In this document: positions 1-8,224 of the stretch, in pieces
How positions within the stretch are numbered: position 1 is the stretch's first letter
Layout: each line of letters opens with the position of its first letter
Assembly (NCBI RefSeq): GCF_000518265.1
Contig: NZ_KI912410.1
Location: 290,774 to 354,773, forward strand
DNA: 64,000 nt
Direction: 5' to 3'
Source of the DNA: Actinomadura oligospora ATCC 43269
Lineage (GTDB): Bacteria; Actinomycetota; Actinomycetes; Streptosporangiales; Streptosporangiaceae
Program-made: the position numbers and the translations under genes
The notes under the pieces: model-generated
What the model saw: only the letters and a program-made list of their open reading frames with translations
What the model was told of the DNA's origin: nothing
Databases searched by the model: none

Positions 1-584
1 CCGTCCAGCGGGAGAATCCGCTCGGGTACTGGATCGCCGGGGTGCTGATCGAGCAGATCACCGGGCACGCGTACACGGTGGAGGCGAACCGGCGGATCCT
101 GCGTCCGCTGCGGCTGGCGGGCACCCTCGCGCCGGATCGCCGCGACCCGCGCCTGCCCGGCCCGCACGTGAACGGCCACGTCGCCGTCCGGGAGGATGGG
201 CGGACCGTCCTGCACGACGTGTCCCGGCAGAGCCCGTGGTCCGCGGCCGAGGGCGGCCTGATCTCGACCGCGCCCGATCTGACCCGGTTCATGATGGCCC
301 TGTTCCGCGGACGCGTCGTCCCTCACCCCCTGCTGGACGAGATGTTCCGCGTCCCGGACGTCCCGTCCGACGGCGAGCACCGCTTCGGGCTCGGCCTGAT
401 GCGGGTCGCCGGGCCGGACGGCGTGGTGGCGTGGGGGCAGGTCGGCTCGCGTCCCGGCTACACGACCGGGCTCCTGGCGACCCGCGACCTGAGCCGCGTC
501 GTCGTGTGCTCGCTCAACTCCACGGGTGCCGGCAGCGCTTCGGAGCACCTCGCCGCGATCACCGCTGCCGCCTTCGGCGTCTGA
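1..584 (+). CDS. Serine hydrolase of the beta-lactamase/penicillin-binding fold, 3' part only
   Basis: The reading frame is already open at the first base, so the N-terminus lies outside the window. The visible ~190 residues match the C-terminal half of class C beta-lactamase-like hydrolases: a helix of the form GVLIEQITG, the segment SPWSAAEGGLISTAPDLTRF typical after the active-site cleft, and a late glycine-rich strand around WGQVGSRPGYTTG that sits where the HTG/KTG-like motif of this fold lies. The SxxK nucleophile motif would be upstream and cannot be checked. The family includes D-alanyl-D-alanine carboxypeptidases and esterases, and the substrate cannot be told from this part. It ends 60 bases before the next gene. 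Confidence is good for the fold and low for function. Confidence 0.75.
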   Translation, partial: VQRENPLGYWIAGVLIEQITGHAYTVEANRRILRPLRLAGTLAPDRRDPRLPGPHVNGHVAVREDGRTVLHDVSRQSPWSAAEGGLISTAPDLTRFMMALFRGRVVPHPLLDEMFRVPDVPSDGEHRFGLGLMRVAGPDGVVAWGQVGSRPGYTTGLLATRDLSRVVVCSLNSTGAGSASEHLAAITAAAFGV

Positions 585-633
585 GAACCCGCTGGCAGGA
601 CGCCTGCGAGGCCGTTCTGTCGTGGGCCGCGGG

Positions 634-647
634 TAGCTTGGGACGTG
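634..647 (+). promoter_or_regulatory. -10 element of a leaderless start (TAGCTT, 5 nt, GTG)
   Basis: TAGCTT at 634-639 is followed by five bases and the GTG start codon at 645, with no Shine-Dalgarno sequence. This spacing would start the mRNA at or next to the start codon. Confidence 0.5.
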
Positions 648-1640
648 CTCGGCGTGGGGGAGGTCGGCATTCAGGAGCGGGAGTGGCGGCCACCGTGGGC
701 CGTCGACATCGGCCTGGTTCTCGGGCCGCACCGGCGCGGCACCGGCGACCCGGCGTTCGCCGTGGACACGGGCGGCGGGTACTGGCGTGCCGTCCGCACG
801 CCGGACGGTCCCGGCACGCTCCGGGTGCGGCGCTGCTCCGACGTGGTCCAGGCGGCGGCGTGGGGTCCGGGCGCGGCGTGGCTGCTCGACGCGGTGCCGG
901 AGATGCTGGGCGCGGCCGACGACCTGTCCGGGTTCGAGCCGAAGCACGATGTTCTGCGCGAGGCGGTGCGCCGTCACCCCGGCCTGCGCGTCTGCCGCAC
1001 GAACCGGGTGTTCGAGGCGCTGGTCCCGGCCGTCCTGGAGCAGAAGGTGCTGAGCACGGAGGCGTGGCGGGCCTGGCGCTACCTGCTGCGCCGGTTCGGC
1101 GAGCCCGCACCCGTGCCGCGGGGCGTGGTCACCGACCGCGGGCACGCGCTGGACCTGCGGGTTCCGCCTCCACCGGAGACGTGGGCGCGGATCCCGTCCT
1201 GGGAGTGGCACCGGTCCGGGATCGAGGCCGTCCGGGCGCGGACGATCATCGGCGCGGCGCGGGTCGCGTCCCGGCTGGAGAACGGCGGGGGGCGCGTGGA
1301 CGACCCCGGCGGCCCGGCCGACAACGACCCTGGCGGCCCGGTTGATAATGCGGCCGAGTCCCGGCTGCGGTCACTCCCCGGGGTCGGGGTGTGGACGGCG
1401 GCCGAGACCCGGCAGCGGGCGGTCGGCGACCCGGACGCGGTCTCGGTGGGCGACTACCACCTGCCCGGCCTGGTGGGCTGGGCGCTCACCGGCAGCAAGA
1501 CCGACGACGACGGGATGCTGGAACTCCTGGAGCCGTACCGGGGGCACCGGCACCGGGTCACACGCCTGCTGGGACTGACCGGCGCGCGTCCGCCGAGGCG
1601 TGGCCCGAGGCTCCCCGTCCGTGACTACCGGAGCTTCTGA
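645..1640 (+). CDS. AlkA/HhH-GPD family DNA-3-methyladenine glycosylase
   Basis: This 331-residue protein resembles AlkA-type base-excision glycosylases that remove alkylated purines from DNA. A helix with the stretch LEQKVLSTEAWRAWRYLL (about residues 130-147) is typical of the superfamily. The helix-hairpin-helix is LPGVGVWTA at residues 244-252. It is followed by the Gly/Pro-rich loop and the catalytic aspartate D270 in SVGDYHLP. An N-terminal region of about 110 residues precedes the HhH-GPD core. The GTG start at 645 lacks a ribosome binding site but has a -10 hexamer five bases upstream, consistent with leaderless translation. A low-complexity stretch of Gly, Pro and Asp lies just before the hairpin. 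Its 3' end overlaps a small gene on the other strand. It stands alone rather than in an ada operon. Confidence 0.85.
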   Translation: MLGVGEVGIQEREWRPPWAVDIGLVLGPHRRGTGDPAFAVDTGGGYWRAVRTPDGPGTLRVRRCSDVVQAAAWGPGAAWLLDAVPEMLGAADDLSGFEPKHDVLREAVRRHPGLRVCRTNRVFEALVPAVLEQKVLSTEAWRAWRYLLRRFGEPAPVPRGVVTDRGHALDLRVPPPPETWARIPSWEWHRSGIEAVRARTIIGAARVASRLENGGGRVDDPGGPADNDPGGPVDNAAESRLRSLPGVGVWTAAETRQRAVGDPDAVSVGDYHLPGLVGWALTGSKTDDDGMLELLEPYRGHRHRVTRLLGLTGARPPRRGPRLPVRDYRSF

Positions 1641-1770
1641 CCGGGACGTCCGGGGTGGTGCGGCGCCGCAGCCAGAAGTTGCCGCGGGCCCAGTCGAGGC
1701 CGTCCCGGGTGTCGCGTCCGAACAGCGGGCCGAGGACGGCGAGGGCGATGATGGCGAGGATGACGTACAT
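1558..1770 (-). CDS. Small single-pass membrane protein
   Basis: A 70-residue protein with an N-terminal hydrophobic segment (MYVILAIIALAVLGPLFG) followed by a conserved-looking DSRDGLDW-type stretch, here GRDTRDGLDWARGNFWLRRR. Short proteins with this layout are common in streptomycetes and relatives, and their function is not known to me. The start is supported by GGAAGGA placed nine bases before the ATG on the minus strand. The last ~27 codons overlap the 3' end of the glycosylase gene on the opposite strand (1558-1640), so the two mRNAs would be complementary there. The C-terminal 35 residues are Ser/Arg/Gly-rich and probably disordered. Confidence 0.6.
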   Translation of the reverse strand: MYVILAIIALAVLGPLFGRDTRDGLDWARGNFWLRRRTTPDVPVRSSGSHGRGASGHASADARRSVPAGV

Positions 1771-1948
1771 CTGAGAAGTCCTTCCGCATGGATGTGCTCG
1801 TGAGCCCTGGCCTGGGCTCGGACTTCCCGCGCGGGTGCGGGGCGGGGGGACGCCTTGCCGTCCCCCCGGCCGCTCTCACAGTTTGACCCCGTCCAATGTT
1901 CAGGTCCAGCGACAGTTTCTTCAGCGTTCGTGTAAGAATCCCTTCACT

Positions 1949-2908
1949 ATGTTGGATCTGGGCAGGTTGCGGGTGCTTCGCGAACTCCAGCAGCGCGGCA
2001 CGGCGGGCGCGGTCGCGGAGGCGCTCGGGTACAGCCCGTCCGCGGTCTCGCAGCAGCTCGCGCAGCTGCAGCGCGAGGTCGGGGTGCGGCTGGTGGAGAA
2101 GGCCGGCCGGCGGCTGCGGCTGACCCCTGCGGGCGAGGTGCTGGCCGCCCGCGCGCAGTCCCTGCTGGACGAGGCGCGCCGGGCCGAGGAGGCGGCGCTC
2201 GCCGCGTCCGGACGGGTCGCCGGAACCGTCCGGATCGTGGCGTTCCAGACCGCGCTGCTGCACGTCCTCGCGCCCGCGCTGCCGGGCCTCGCGGCCGAGT
2301 ACCCCGAGCTCACCGTGGACGTCCTGGACGAGGACTACGCCCGGGTGCTGCAGGCGGTCGCGCTGCAGGAGATCGACGTCGCGATCACCGACGTCTACCC
2401 GCGGCTGCCGCGGGCGCGCCGCCCGGAACTGGTCGCCGAGGAGTTGCTGAGCGAGTCGATGCAGGTCACGCTGCCGGAGACGCACCCGCTCGCCGCGTCC
2501 GGGGAGCCCGTCCCGCTGGCGGCCCTGTCCGGCGAGCGCTGGGTCACCGGCCATATCGGCACCAACCACGCCGACCTGCTCGAACGCGCCTGCGTGGACC
2601 TGGCCGGCTTCCACCCGGACGTCCGCTACCGCACCAACGACATCATGGTGATGTTCGCGATGGTCGCGCACGGCGGCGCGGTCAGCGTCATGCCCGACCT
2701 GGCGTACGCCGACCAGCAGCCCGGCATCGTCACCCGCCCGCTCGACGGCGAGCCGCTGCGCCGCCGTATGGTGCTGTGGACGCGTGCGGGCGCCGACGTC
2801 CGGCCGTCCGTGCGGGCCCTGCTGGACGCGCTGCGCGTGTCGGCGGGCGACCTGACCGGCCGCCGCCCCACCCTGGCGCGAGGCCCGCGCGTCCCCGCCT
2901 CCTCCTGA
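1949..2908 (+). CDS. LysR-family transcriptional regulator
   Basis: A 319-residue regulator. The N-terminal winged helix-turn-helix (residues 1-60) has the family pattern: GTAGAVAEALGYSPSAVSQQLAQLQREVG, then VEKAGRRLRLTPAGEVL. A linker helix and an effector-binding domain of the periplasmic-binding type follow, starting at TVRIVAFQTALL. The frame is open further upstream, but the ATG at 1949 begins exactly where LysR homologues begin. It is divergent from the small membrane protein at 1558-1770 and may control it or itself, though I see no clear LysR box. No metabolic partner lies next to it, so its inducer cannot be guessed. Confidence 0.88.
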   Translation: MLDLGRLRVLRELQQRGTAGAVAEALGYSPSAVSQQLAQLQREVGVRLVEKAGRRLRLTPAGEVLAARAQSLLDEARRAEEAALAASGRVAGTVRIVAFQTALLHVLAPALPGLAAEYPELTVDVLDEDYARVLQAVALQEIDVAITDVYPRLPRARRPELVAEELLSESMQVTLPETHPLAASGEPVPLAALSGERWVTGHIGTNHADLLERACVDLAGFHPDVRYRTNDIMVMFAMVAHGGAVSVMPDLAYADQQPGIVTRPLDGEPLRRRMVLWTRAGADVRPSVRALLDALRVSAGDLTGRRPTLARGPRVPASS

Positions 2909-3033
2909 GGCGGCGGGAGCCCACGCGCCGCCGAGCTGCGGAGACGGACGGGCTCCGCCGGATTTGAGCAGCGGCGGAGAAAACGAGTACCCGATCCGGG
3001 ACCCCGCGCGCCTGGCGAATATGACGCTTGGCA

Positions 3034-3048
3034 TAGAGTGCGCGCATG
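3034..3048 (+). promoter_or_regulatory. -10 element of a leaderless start for fbiC (TAGAGT, 6 nt, ATG)
   Basis: TAGAGT at 3034-3039 is followed by six bases and the ATG at 3046. No Shine-Dalgarno sequence is present upstream. Confidence 0.5.
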
Positions 3049-5658
3049 GACGTTGAGACCATGCGTGACTCCACTCCTTCAGAGACCGCCCTCCGCAGGG
3101 CGCTCGCGCGGGCGCGCGACGGCAAGACGCTCGACCCGACCGAGGCCACCATCCTGCTGCACGCCCGGGGCGCGCGGCTCGACGACCTGCTGGCGTACGC
3201 CGGCCGCGCCCGCGACGCGGGCCTCGCGGCCGCCGGCCGCCCCGGTGTGATCACCTACAGCCGGAAGGTCTTCATCCCGCTCACCCGCCTGTGCCGCGAC
3301 CGCTGTGGCTACTGCACGTTCGCGACCGTCCCGCACCGGCTGGACGCGCCGTACCTCAGCCCGGACGAGGTGCTGGAGATCGCCCGCCAGGGCGCGGCGG
3401 TGGGCTGCAAGGAGGCGCTGTTCACCCTCGGGGACCGTCCCGAGGACCGTTGGAAACCGGCCCGCGAGTGGCTGGACGCCCACGGCTACGACGACACGCT
3501 CTCCTACGTCCGCGCGATGGCCGTCCGGGTCCTGGAGGAGACCGGGCTCCTGCCGCACCTGAACCCGGGCGTGCTGACCTGGCGCGACTTCCAGCGGCTC
3601 AAGCCGGTCGCGCCGTCCATGGGGATGATGCTGGAGACGACCGCGACGCGCCTGTTCAGCGAGCGCGGCGGCCCGCACTTCGGCTCGCCCGACAAGGACC
3701 CGGCCGTCCGGCTGCGGGTGCTGGAGGACGCCGGGCGCAGCAACGTCCCGTTCACCACCGGCATCCTGATCGGCATCGGCGAGACGGCCGCGGAGCGCGC
3801 GGACGCGATCTTCGCCATCCGCCGGACGATGCGCGAGTACGGCGCGGTGCAGGAGGTCATCGTCCAGAACTTCCGCGCCAAACCGGACACCAAGATGCGC
3901 GACACGCCGGACGCCGAACTCGAGGAGCTCGCCGCGACGATCGCGGTCGCGCGGCTCGTCCTCGGCCCGAAGGCGCGCATCCAGGCCCCGCCGAACCTCG
4001 TGGACGACCAGTACCGCCTGCTGCTGCGCGCCGGGATCGACGACTGGGGCGGCGTCTCGCCGCTCACCCCCGACCACGTGAACCCGGAACGGCCCTGGCC
4101 GCAGATCGACGAGCTCGCCGCGCGCACCGCGGGCGCGGGCTTCACGCTACGCGAGCGCCTGACGATCTACCCCGAGTACGTCCGGCGCGGCGAGCCGTGG
4201 CTCGACCCGCGTCTCGCCGGGCACGTCGCCGCGCTCGCCGACCCGGAGACCGGCCTCGCCCGCGAGGACGCCGTGCCCGAGGGCCGTCCGTGGCAGGAGC
4301 CGGACGGCGGCTTCACCTCGTCCGGACGCACCGACCTGCACGTTTCCATCGACACCGAGGGCCGCACGTCCGACCGGCGCGACGACTTCGACTCGGTCTA
4401 CGGCGACTGGGACGCGGCGCGCGAGCGCATCGCGTCCGCCCCGCAGCGCTTCGACGCCGACGTCAAGGCCGCCCTCGCCGCGGCCGAACGCGACCCCGGC
4501 GGCGTCTCCGACGACGAGGCCCTCGCGCTCCTCCACGCGGACGGCCCCGAACTCGACGCGCTCACCCGCCTCGCCGACGACCTGCGCCGCGAGGCGGTCG
4601 GCGACGACGTTACCTACGTCGTCACGCGGAACATCAACTTCACTAACGTCTGCTACACAGGCTGCCGGTTCTGCGCGTTCGCGCAGCGCCGCACGGACGC
4701 CGACGCCTACACGCTCTCCCTGGAGCAGGTCGGCGACCGCGTGGACGAGGCGTGGGCGGCGGGCGCGACCGAGGTCTGCATGCAGGGCGGCATCCACCCC
4801 GACCTGCCCGGCACCGCCTACTTCGACCTCGCGCGCGAGGTGAAGCGGCGCGCACCCGGGATCCACCTGCACTCCTACAGCCCGATGGAGGTCGTCAACG
4901 GCGTCGCGCGCACCGACCTGTCCATCCGGGAGTGGCTGATCGCGGCGCGGGAGGCGGGCGTGGACTCGCTGCCCGGCACCGCCGCCGAGATCCTCGACGA
5001 CGACGTCCGCTGGGTGCTGACGAAGGGCAAGCTGCCCGCCGACCAGTGGGTCGAGGTCGTCACGACCGCGCACGAGCTGGGGATCCGGACGACGTCCACG
5101 ATGATGTACGGCCATGTCGACACGCCCGCGCACTGGGTCGCGCACATCCGGCTGCTGCGCTCGATCCAGGACCGGACGGGCGGCTTCAGCGAGTTCGTGC
5201 TGCTGCCCTTCGTCCACCACAACTCGCCGATCTACCTGGCCGGACTCGCCCGTCCGGGGCCGACCGTCCGGGAGAACGTCGCCGTGCACGCGCTCGCGCG
5301 CGTCCTGCTGCACGGGTCGATCGCCAACATCCAGACGTCCTGGGTCAAGCTCGGCGACGAACTGTGCACGCGCGTCCTGCGAGGCGGGGTCAACGACCTC
5401 GGCGGGACGCTCATGGAGGAGACCATCAGCCGCATGGCGGGCTCCGAGAACGGCTCCTTCAAGGCCATCAGCGAACTGGAGGCCATCGCGGCCCGCGCGG
5501 GCCGTCCGGCCAAACAGCGCACGACGCTCTATGGCGTCCCGGACGCCGAAAGGGTCGAAGCCGCCCGCCGGACGGACGGCATCGGACATTTCGGTCGCAG
5601 TGAAGCCGGAAGCCCCGGCCATTATCAGTCGCGCGCACTTCCGGTTATCAATAAGTGA
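3046..5658 (+). CDS. fbiC: FO synthase, fused CofG-CofH type (FbiC)
   Basis: This 870-residue protein makes FO (7,8-didemethyl-8-hydroxy-5-deazariboflavin), the chromophore of coenzyme F420, from tyrosine and a ribityl-uracil intermediate using two radical SAM reactions. The N-terminal CofG half carries the 4Fe-4S motif CRDRCGYC with C83, C87 and C90. The C-terminal CofH half carries CYTGCRFC with C536, C540 and C543. Full length and both cysteine triplets argue that both halves are active. Archaea and cyanobacteria encode the halves separately, whereas the fusion is the actinobacterial form. It faces fbiA-fbiB across a shared terminator, so the F420 genes here are clustered but not one operon. 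The start is preceded by a leaderless-type -10 element. Confidence 0.97.
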   Translation: MDVETMRDSTPSETALRRALARARDGKTLDPTEATILLHARGARLDDLLAYAGRARDAGLAAAGRPGVITYSRKVFIPLTRLCRDRCGYCTFATVPHRLDAPYLSPDEVLEIARQGAAVGCKEALFTLGDRPEDRWKPAREWLDAHGYDDTLSYVRAMAVRVLEETGLLPHLNPGVLTWRDFQRLKPVAPSMGMMLETTATRLFSERGGPHFGSPDKDPAVRLRVLEDAGRSNVPFTTGILIGIGETAAERADAIFAIRRTMREYGAVQEVIVQNFRAKPDTKMRDTPDAELEELAATIAVARLVLGPKARIQAPPNLVDDQYRLLLRAGIDDWGGVSPLTPDHVNPERPWPQIDELAARTAGAGFTLRERLTIYPEYVRRGEPWLDPRLAGHVAALADPETGLAREDAVPEGRPWQEPDGGFTSSGRTDLHVSIDTEGRTSDRRDDFDSVYGDWDAARERIASAPQRFDADVKAALAAAERDPGGVSDDEALALLHADGPELDALTRLADDLRREAVGDDVTYVVTRNINFTNVCYTGCRFCAFAQRRTDADAYTLSLEQVGDRVDEAWAAGATEVCMQGGIHPDLPGTAYFDLAREVKRRAPGIHLHSYSPMEVVNGVARTDLSIREWLIAAREAGVDSLPGTAAEILDDDVRWVLTKGKLPADQWVEVVTTAHELGIRTTSTMMYGHVDTPAHWVAHIRLLRSIQDRTGGFSEFVLLPFVHHNSPIYLAGLARPGPTVRENVAVHALARVLLHGSIANIQTSWVKLGDELCTRVLRGGVNDLGGTLMEETISRMAGSENGSFKAISELEAIAARAGRPAKQRTTLYGVPDAERVEAARRTDGIGHFGRSEAGSPGHYQSRALPVINK

Positions 5659-5749
5659 GTACGGCGACAGTGCGGCGGATGACAAATATTCTCCGCACTG
5701 TTCCCGTACTACCTCCCTACTAACACCCGTGTGGGACGAGAACGGCAAA

Positions 5750-5777
5750 GGCCCCGACACCGGACGGTGTCGGGGCC
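5750..5777. terminator. Bidirectional hairpin between convergent fbiC and fbiB
   Basis: GGCCCCGACACC at 5750-5761 pairs perfectly with 5766-5777 around a GGAC loop. It lies in the 134-base gap between the two convergent stop codons and can end transcription in both directions. There is no long T tract. Confidence 0.8.
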
Positions 5778-5792
5778 ATGACGAGCGAGGTG

Positions 5793-7079
5793 TCAGCGGA
5801 CCTCGATGAACGCCTCCGGGGAACGCGGCGGACGCTGCCGCGGTGGCGCGGCGGCGTGGCCGACGCCGACGGCGCCCATCGGGTCCCAGTCGGCCGGGAG
5901 GTCGAGGGCGTCGCGGACGACGTCCCGGCAGAACATCGTGGACGACACCCAGCACGAGCCGAGGCCCTGCACGGCCAGCTGGACCAGCAGGTTCTGCACG
6001 CCCGCGCCCGTCGCGACCACGAACATCTCGCGCTCGGCGCCCGACCGGCGCTCGTCCGGGTAGTCGTGCGAGCCGTCCATCACCAGGCACGGGACCACCA
6101 GGTACGGCGCGCGCCGCAGCACGTCGCCGCGCTTCAGCCGCTTGGCGATCGACTCCTCGGACTTGCCGTCCCGACGCAGGTCGGCCTCCCACGCGTCGCG
6201 CATCGCGTCCAGCAGGCGCGTGCGCGACTCGGCCGATTCCAGCAGGACGAACCGCCACGGCGTCGTGTGGTGCGGGGCCGGGGCGGTGATCGCGGCGGCG
6301 ACCGCGTTCCGGACGGCCCGCGGGTCGACCGGCTCGTCCGTGAACTCGCGGATCGTGCGCCGCGCGTACAGGACGTCCCTCGAACCGAACCGGAACATGT
6401 CCTCTTCGGGGGACCGCACAAGGGCACGCGCGCCCGGACCGTCGTCGTCCGTCACGAGGTTGCCGAGGCCGCGCACGATCGCGACGGGGACGCCCGAGAC
6501 CTTCCCCTTGGCGAGCTCTCCTGCTGAGGCCAACTGGTCGATGACGGCCGTGATGGTGGCCTGCAGGGGGTTTCCGTAGCTGTCCGTGCGTCCGCGGAAG
6601 TCGTCCAAGGGGGAGATGCCGGCAGCGCCGATGGCGTTGTCGACCAGGCCCTCCCGCCAAGGACGGCCCAGGGTGTCGGACACGATGACCGCCACGTTCG
6701 CGCCGGTCAGCTCACGCATGCGCGCGCGGATGCGCCGGGCGGACGCGTCCGGGTCGACGGGCAGCAGCAGGACGGTGCCGGGCTCGGTGTTCGAGGCGTC
6801 CACGCCGGCGGCGGCCAGCACGAGCCCCTGCCGGGTCTCGACGATGCGCGTCTCGCCGCGCTCGTGCGTACGCCGGGCGACGACCCGGACGGTCTCCGCG
6901 TCGATCGCCTTCTCGCGGTCGTCCGCGACGAGCACCCGGCCCTCCGCCTTACTGACGATCTTGGACGTGACGACCAGGACGTCGCCGTCCTCGACCAGGT
7001 CCGGGGGGATCAGCGCGGCGATGTCGGCGCCCTCCCCGATCTCGGGCATCCCGGGCACGCCGAACACATGGAAGCTCAT
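5793..7079 (-). CDS. fbiB: Coenzyme F420:L-glutamate ligase fused to a nitroreductase-fold domain (FbiB)
   Basis: A 428-residue bifunctional enzyme. The N-terminal ~240 residues are the CofE-type ligase that adds L-glutamates to F420-0 with GTP; IVSKAEGR and ASNTEPGTVLLLPVDPD are characteristic. The C-terminal ~190 residues, from about RRTIREFTDEPV, have the FMN-dependent nitroreductase fold. In mycobacterial FbiB this domain reduces dehydro-F420-0 and supports polyglutamylation. The ATG at 7079 overlaps the fbiA stop codon in an ATGA, which fixes the start and implies translational coupling. The frame stays open upstream but that is fbiA DNA read in another frame. Both domains look complete. 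Confidence 0.95.
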   Translation of the reverse strand: MSFHVFGVPGMPEIGEGADIAALIPPDLVEDGDVLVVTSKIVSKAEGRVLVADDREKAIDAETVRVVARRTHERGETRIVETRQGLVLAAAGVDASNTEPGTVLLLPVDPDASARRIRARMRELTGANVAVIVSDTLGRPWREGLVDNAIGAAGISPLDDFRGRTDSYGNPLQATITAVIDQLASAGELAKGKVSGVPVAIVRGLGNLVTDDDGPGARALVRSPEEDMFRFGSRDVLYARRTIREFTDEPVDPRAVRNAVAAAITAPAPHHTTPWRFVLLESAESRTRLLDAMRDAWEADLRRDGKSEESIAKRLKRGDVLRRAPYLVVPCLVMDGSHDYPDERRSGAEREMFVVATGAGVQNLLVQLAVQGLGSCWVSSTMFCRDVVRDALDLPADWDPMGAVGVGHAAAPPRQRPPRSPEAFIEVR

Positions 7080-8017
7080 CCGGCCAGCTCCAGGGCCAGG
7101 TCCAGCGCGGCCTGCGCGATCGCCCGGGTCGCCTCGGGGCCGCTCATCAGCAGCGGCCGGGAGCGGACCTCCATGCCCGCCACGGCCACGCCCTTGTCGG
7201 CCTCGTCCACGAGCCAGCCGTCGACCAGGCCGGATCCGTAGTGCTCCGCGACGGCCTGGGCGGACGTCTCGACGCCGATCGCGGTCAGGCACGCGTCCGC
7301 CATGCCGCGCACGGGCGCTCCGCCGATGATCGGTGACACGCCGACGACGGTCTTCTTCGCCACAGCGTCCCGGATGCCGGGAACCGACAGGATTGTCCCG
7401 ATACTCACCACCGGGTTGGACGGCGGGAACAGCACCACGTCCGCCGCCTCGATCGCCTTCAGCACGCCCGGCGCGGGCTTCGCCTCGTCCGCGCCGATCG
7501 GGGTGATCGACACGGCCGGCAGCGACGCGCGCAGCCGCACCCACCACTCCTGGAAGTGGATCGCCCGGCGGCCGTGCTCGGGGTCGTCCACCACGACGTG
7601 CGTCTCGACCTGGTCGTCGCTCATCGGGATGAGCCGGACGCCCGGCCGCCACCGGTCGCACAGCGCCTCGGTCACCGCGGAGAGCCGGTACCCGGCCTCC
7701 AGCATCTGCGTCCGGACGATGTGCGTCGCGAAGTCCCGGTCGCCCAGGCCGAACCAGGACGGCCCGACGCCGTACTCGAGCAGTTCCTCCTTGACGGTGA
7801 AACTCTCGTCCCGCCGTCCCCAGCCCTGTTCCTCGTTGATGCCGCCGCCGAGGGTGTACATCACGGTGTCCAGGTCCGGGCAGACCCGGAGTCCGAACAG
7901 GGAGATGTCGTCTCCGGTGTTGCCGATCACGGTGATGTCGGCCTCGGGGGCGGCCGCCCGCAGTCCGCGCAGGAAGCGGGCCCCACCGATACCGCCCGCC
8001 AGCGCCACGATCCTCAT
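7076..8017 (-). CDS. fbiA: LPPG:FO phosphotransferase family enzyme (FbiA/CofD)
   Basis: This 313-residue transferase joins FO to the phospho-lactyl or phosphoenolpyruvyl group of the activated guanosine donor, giving (dehydro-)F420-0. Family hallmarks are the N-terminal MRIVALAGGIGGARFLRG, then IGNTGDDI, the segment CPDLDTVMYTLGG, and FPPSNPVVSIGTIL near residue 200. It is first in a two-gene operon and overlaps fbiB by four bases. The guanylyltransferase FbiD/CofC that supplies the donor is not in this window. The 207-base gap upstream, shared with the divergent membrane protein gene, must hold its promoter, but I see no strong consensus there. Confidence 0.95.
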   Translation of the reverse strand: MRIVALAGGIGGARFLRGLRAAAPEADITVIGNTGDDISLFGLRVCPDLDTVMYTLGGGINEEQGWGRRDESFTVKEELLEYGVGPSWFGLGDRDFATHIVRTQMLEAGYRLSAVTEALCDRWRPGVRLIPMSDDQVETHVVVDDPEHGRRAIHFQEWWVRLRASLPAVSITPIGADEAKPAPGVLKAIEAADVVLFPPSNPVVSIGTILSVPGIRDAVAKKTVVGVSPIIGGAPVRGMADACLTAIGVETSAQAVAEHYGSGLVDGWLVDEADKGVAVAGMEVRSRPLLMSGPEATRAIAQAALDLALELAG

Positions 8018-8224
8018 GTTCCCAGCCTAGGGGCGGTGAGGGTGCCGCTCGTGCGCCCGGGGCCCCCGGCGCGGACGCGGGTCGTCCGGCCGGAACGCAC
8101 GCGGTTCCGGGGGAGCGGACGAACACGGTCTTGGAACGAGGCCGCTGCGGGCATGGCGTGCCGGGATGTGCGAAGCTTTTTCTGAATACGGAAAACGCAA
8201 CCGTCACCACCGGGAGATGTCACC

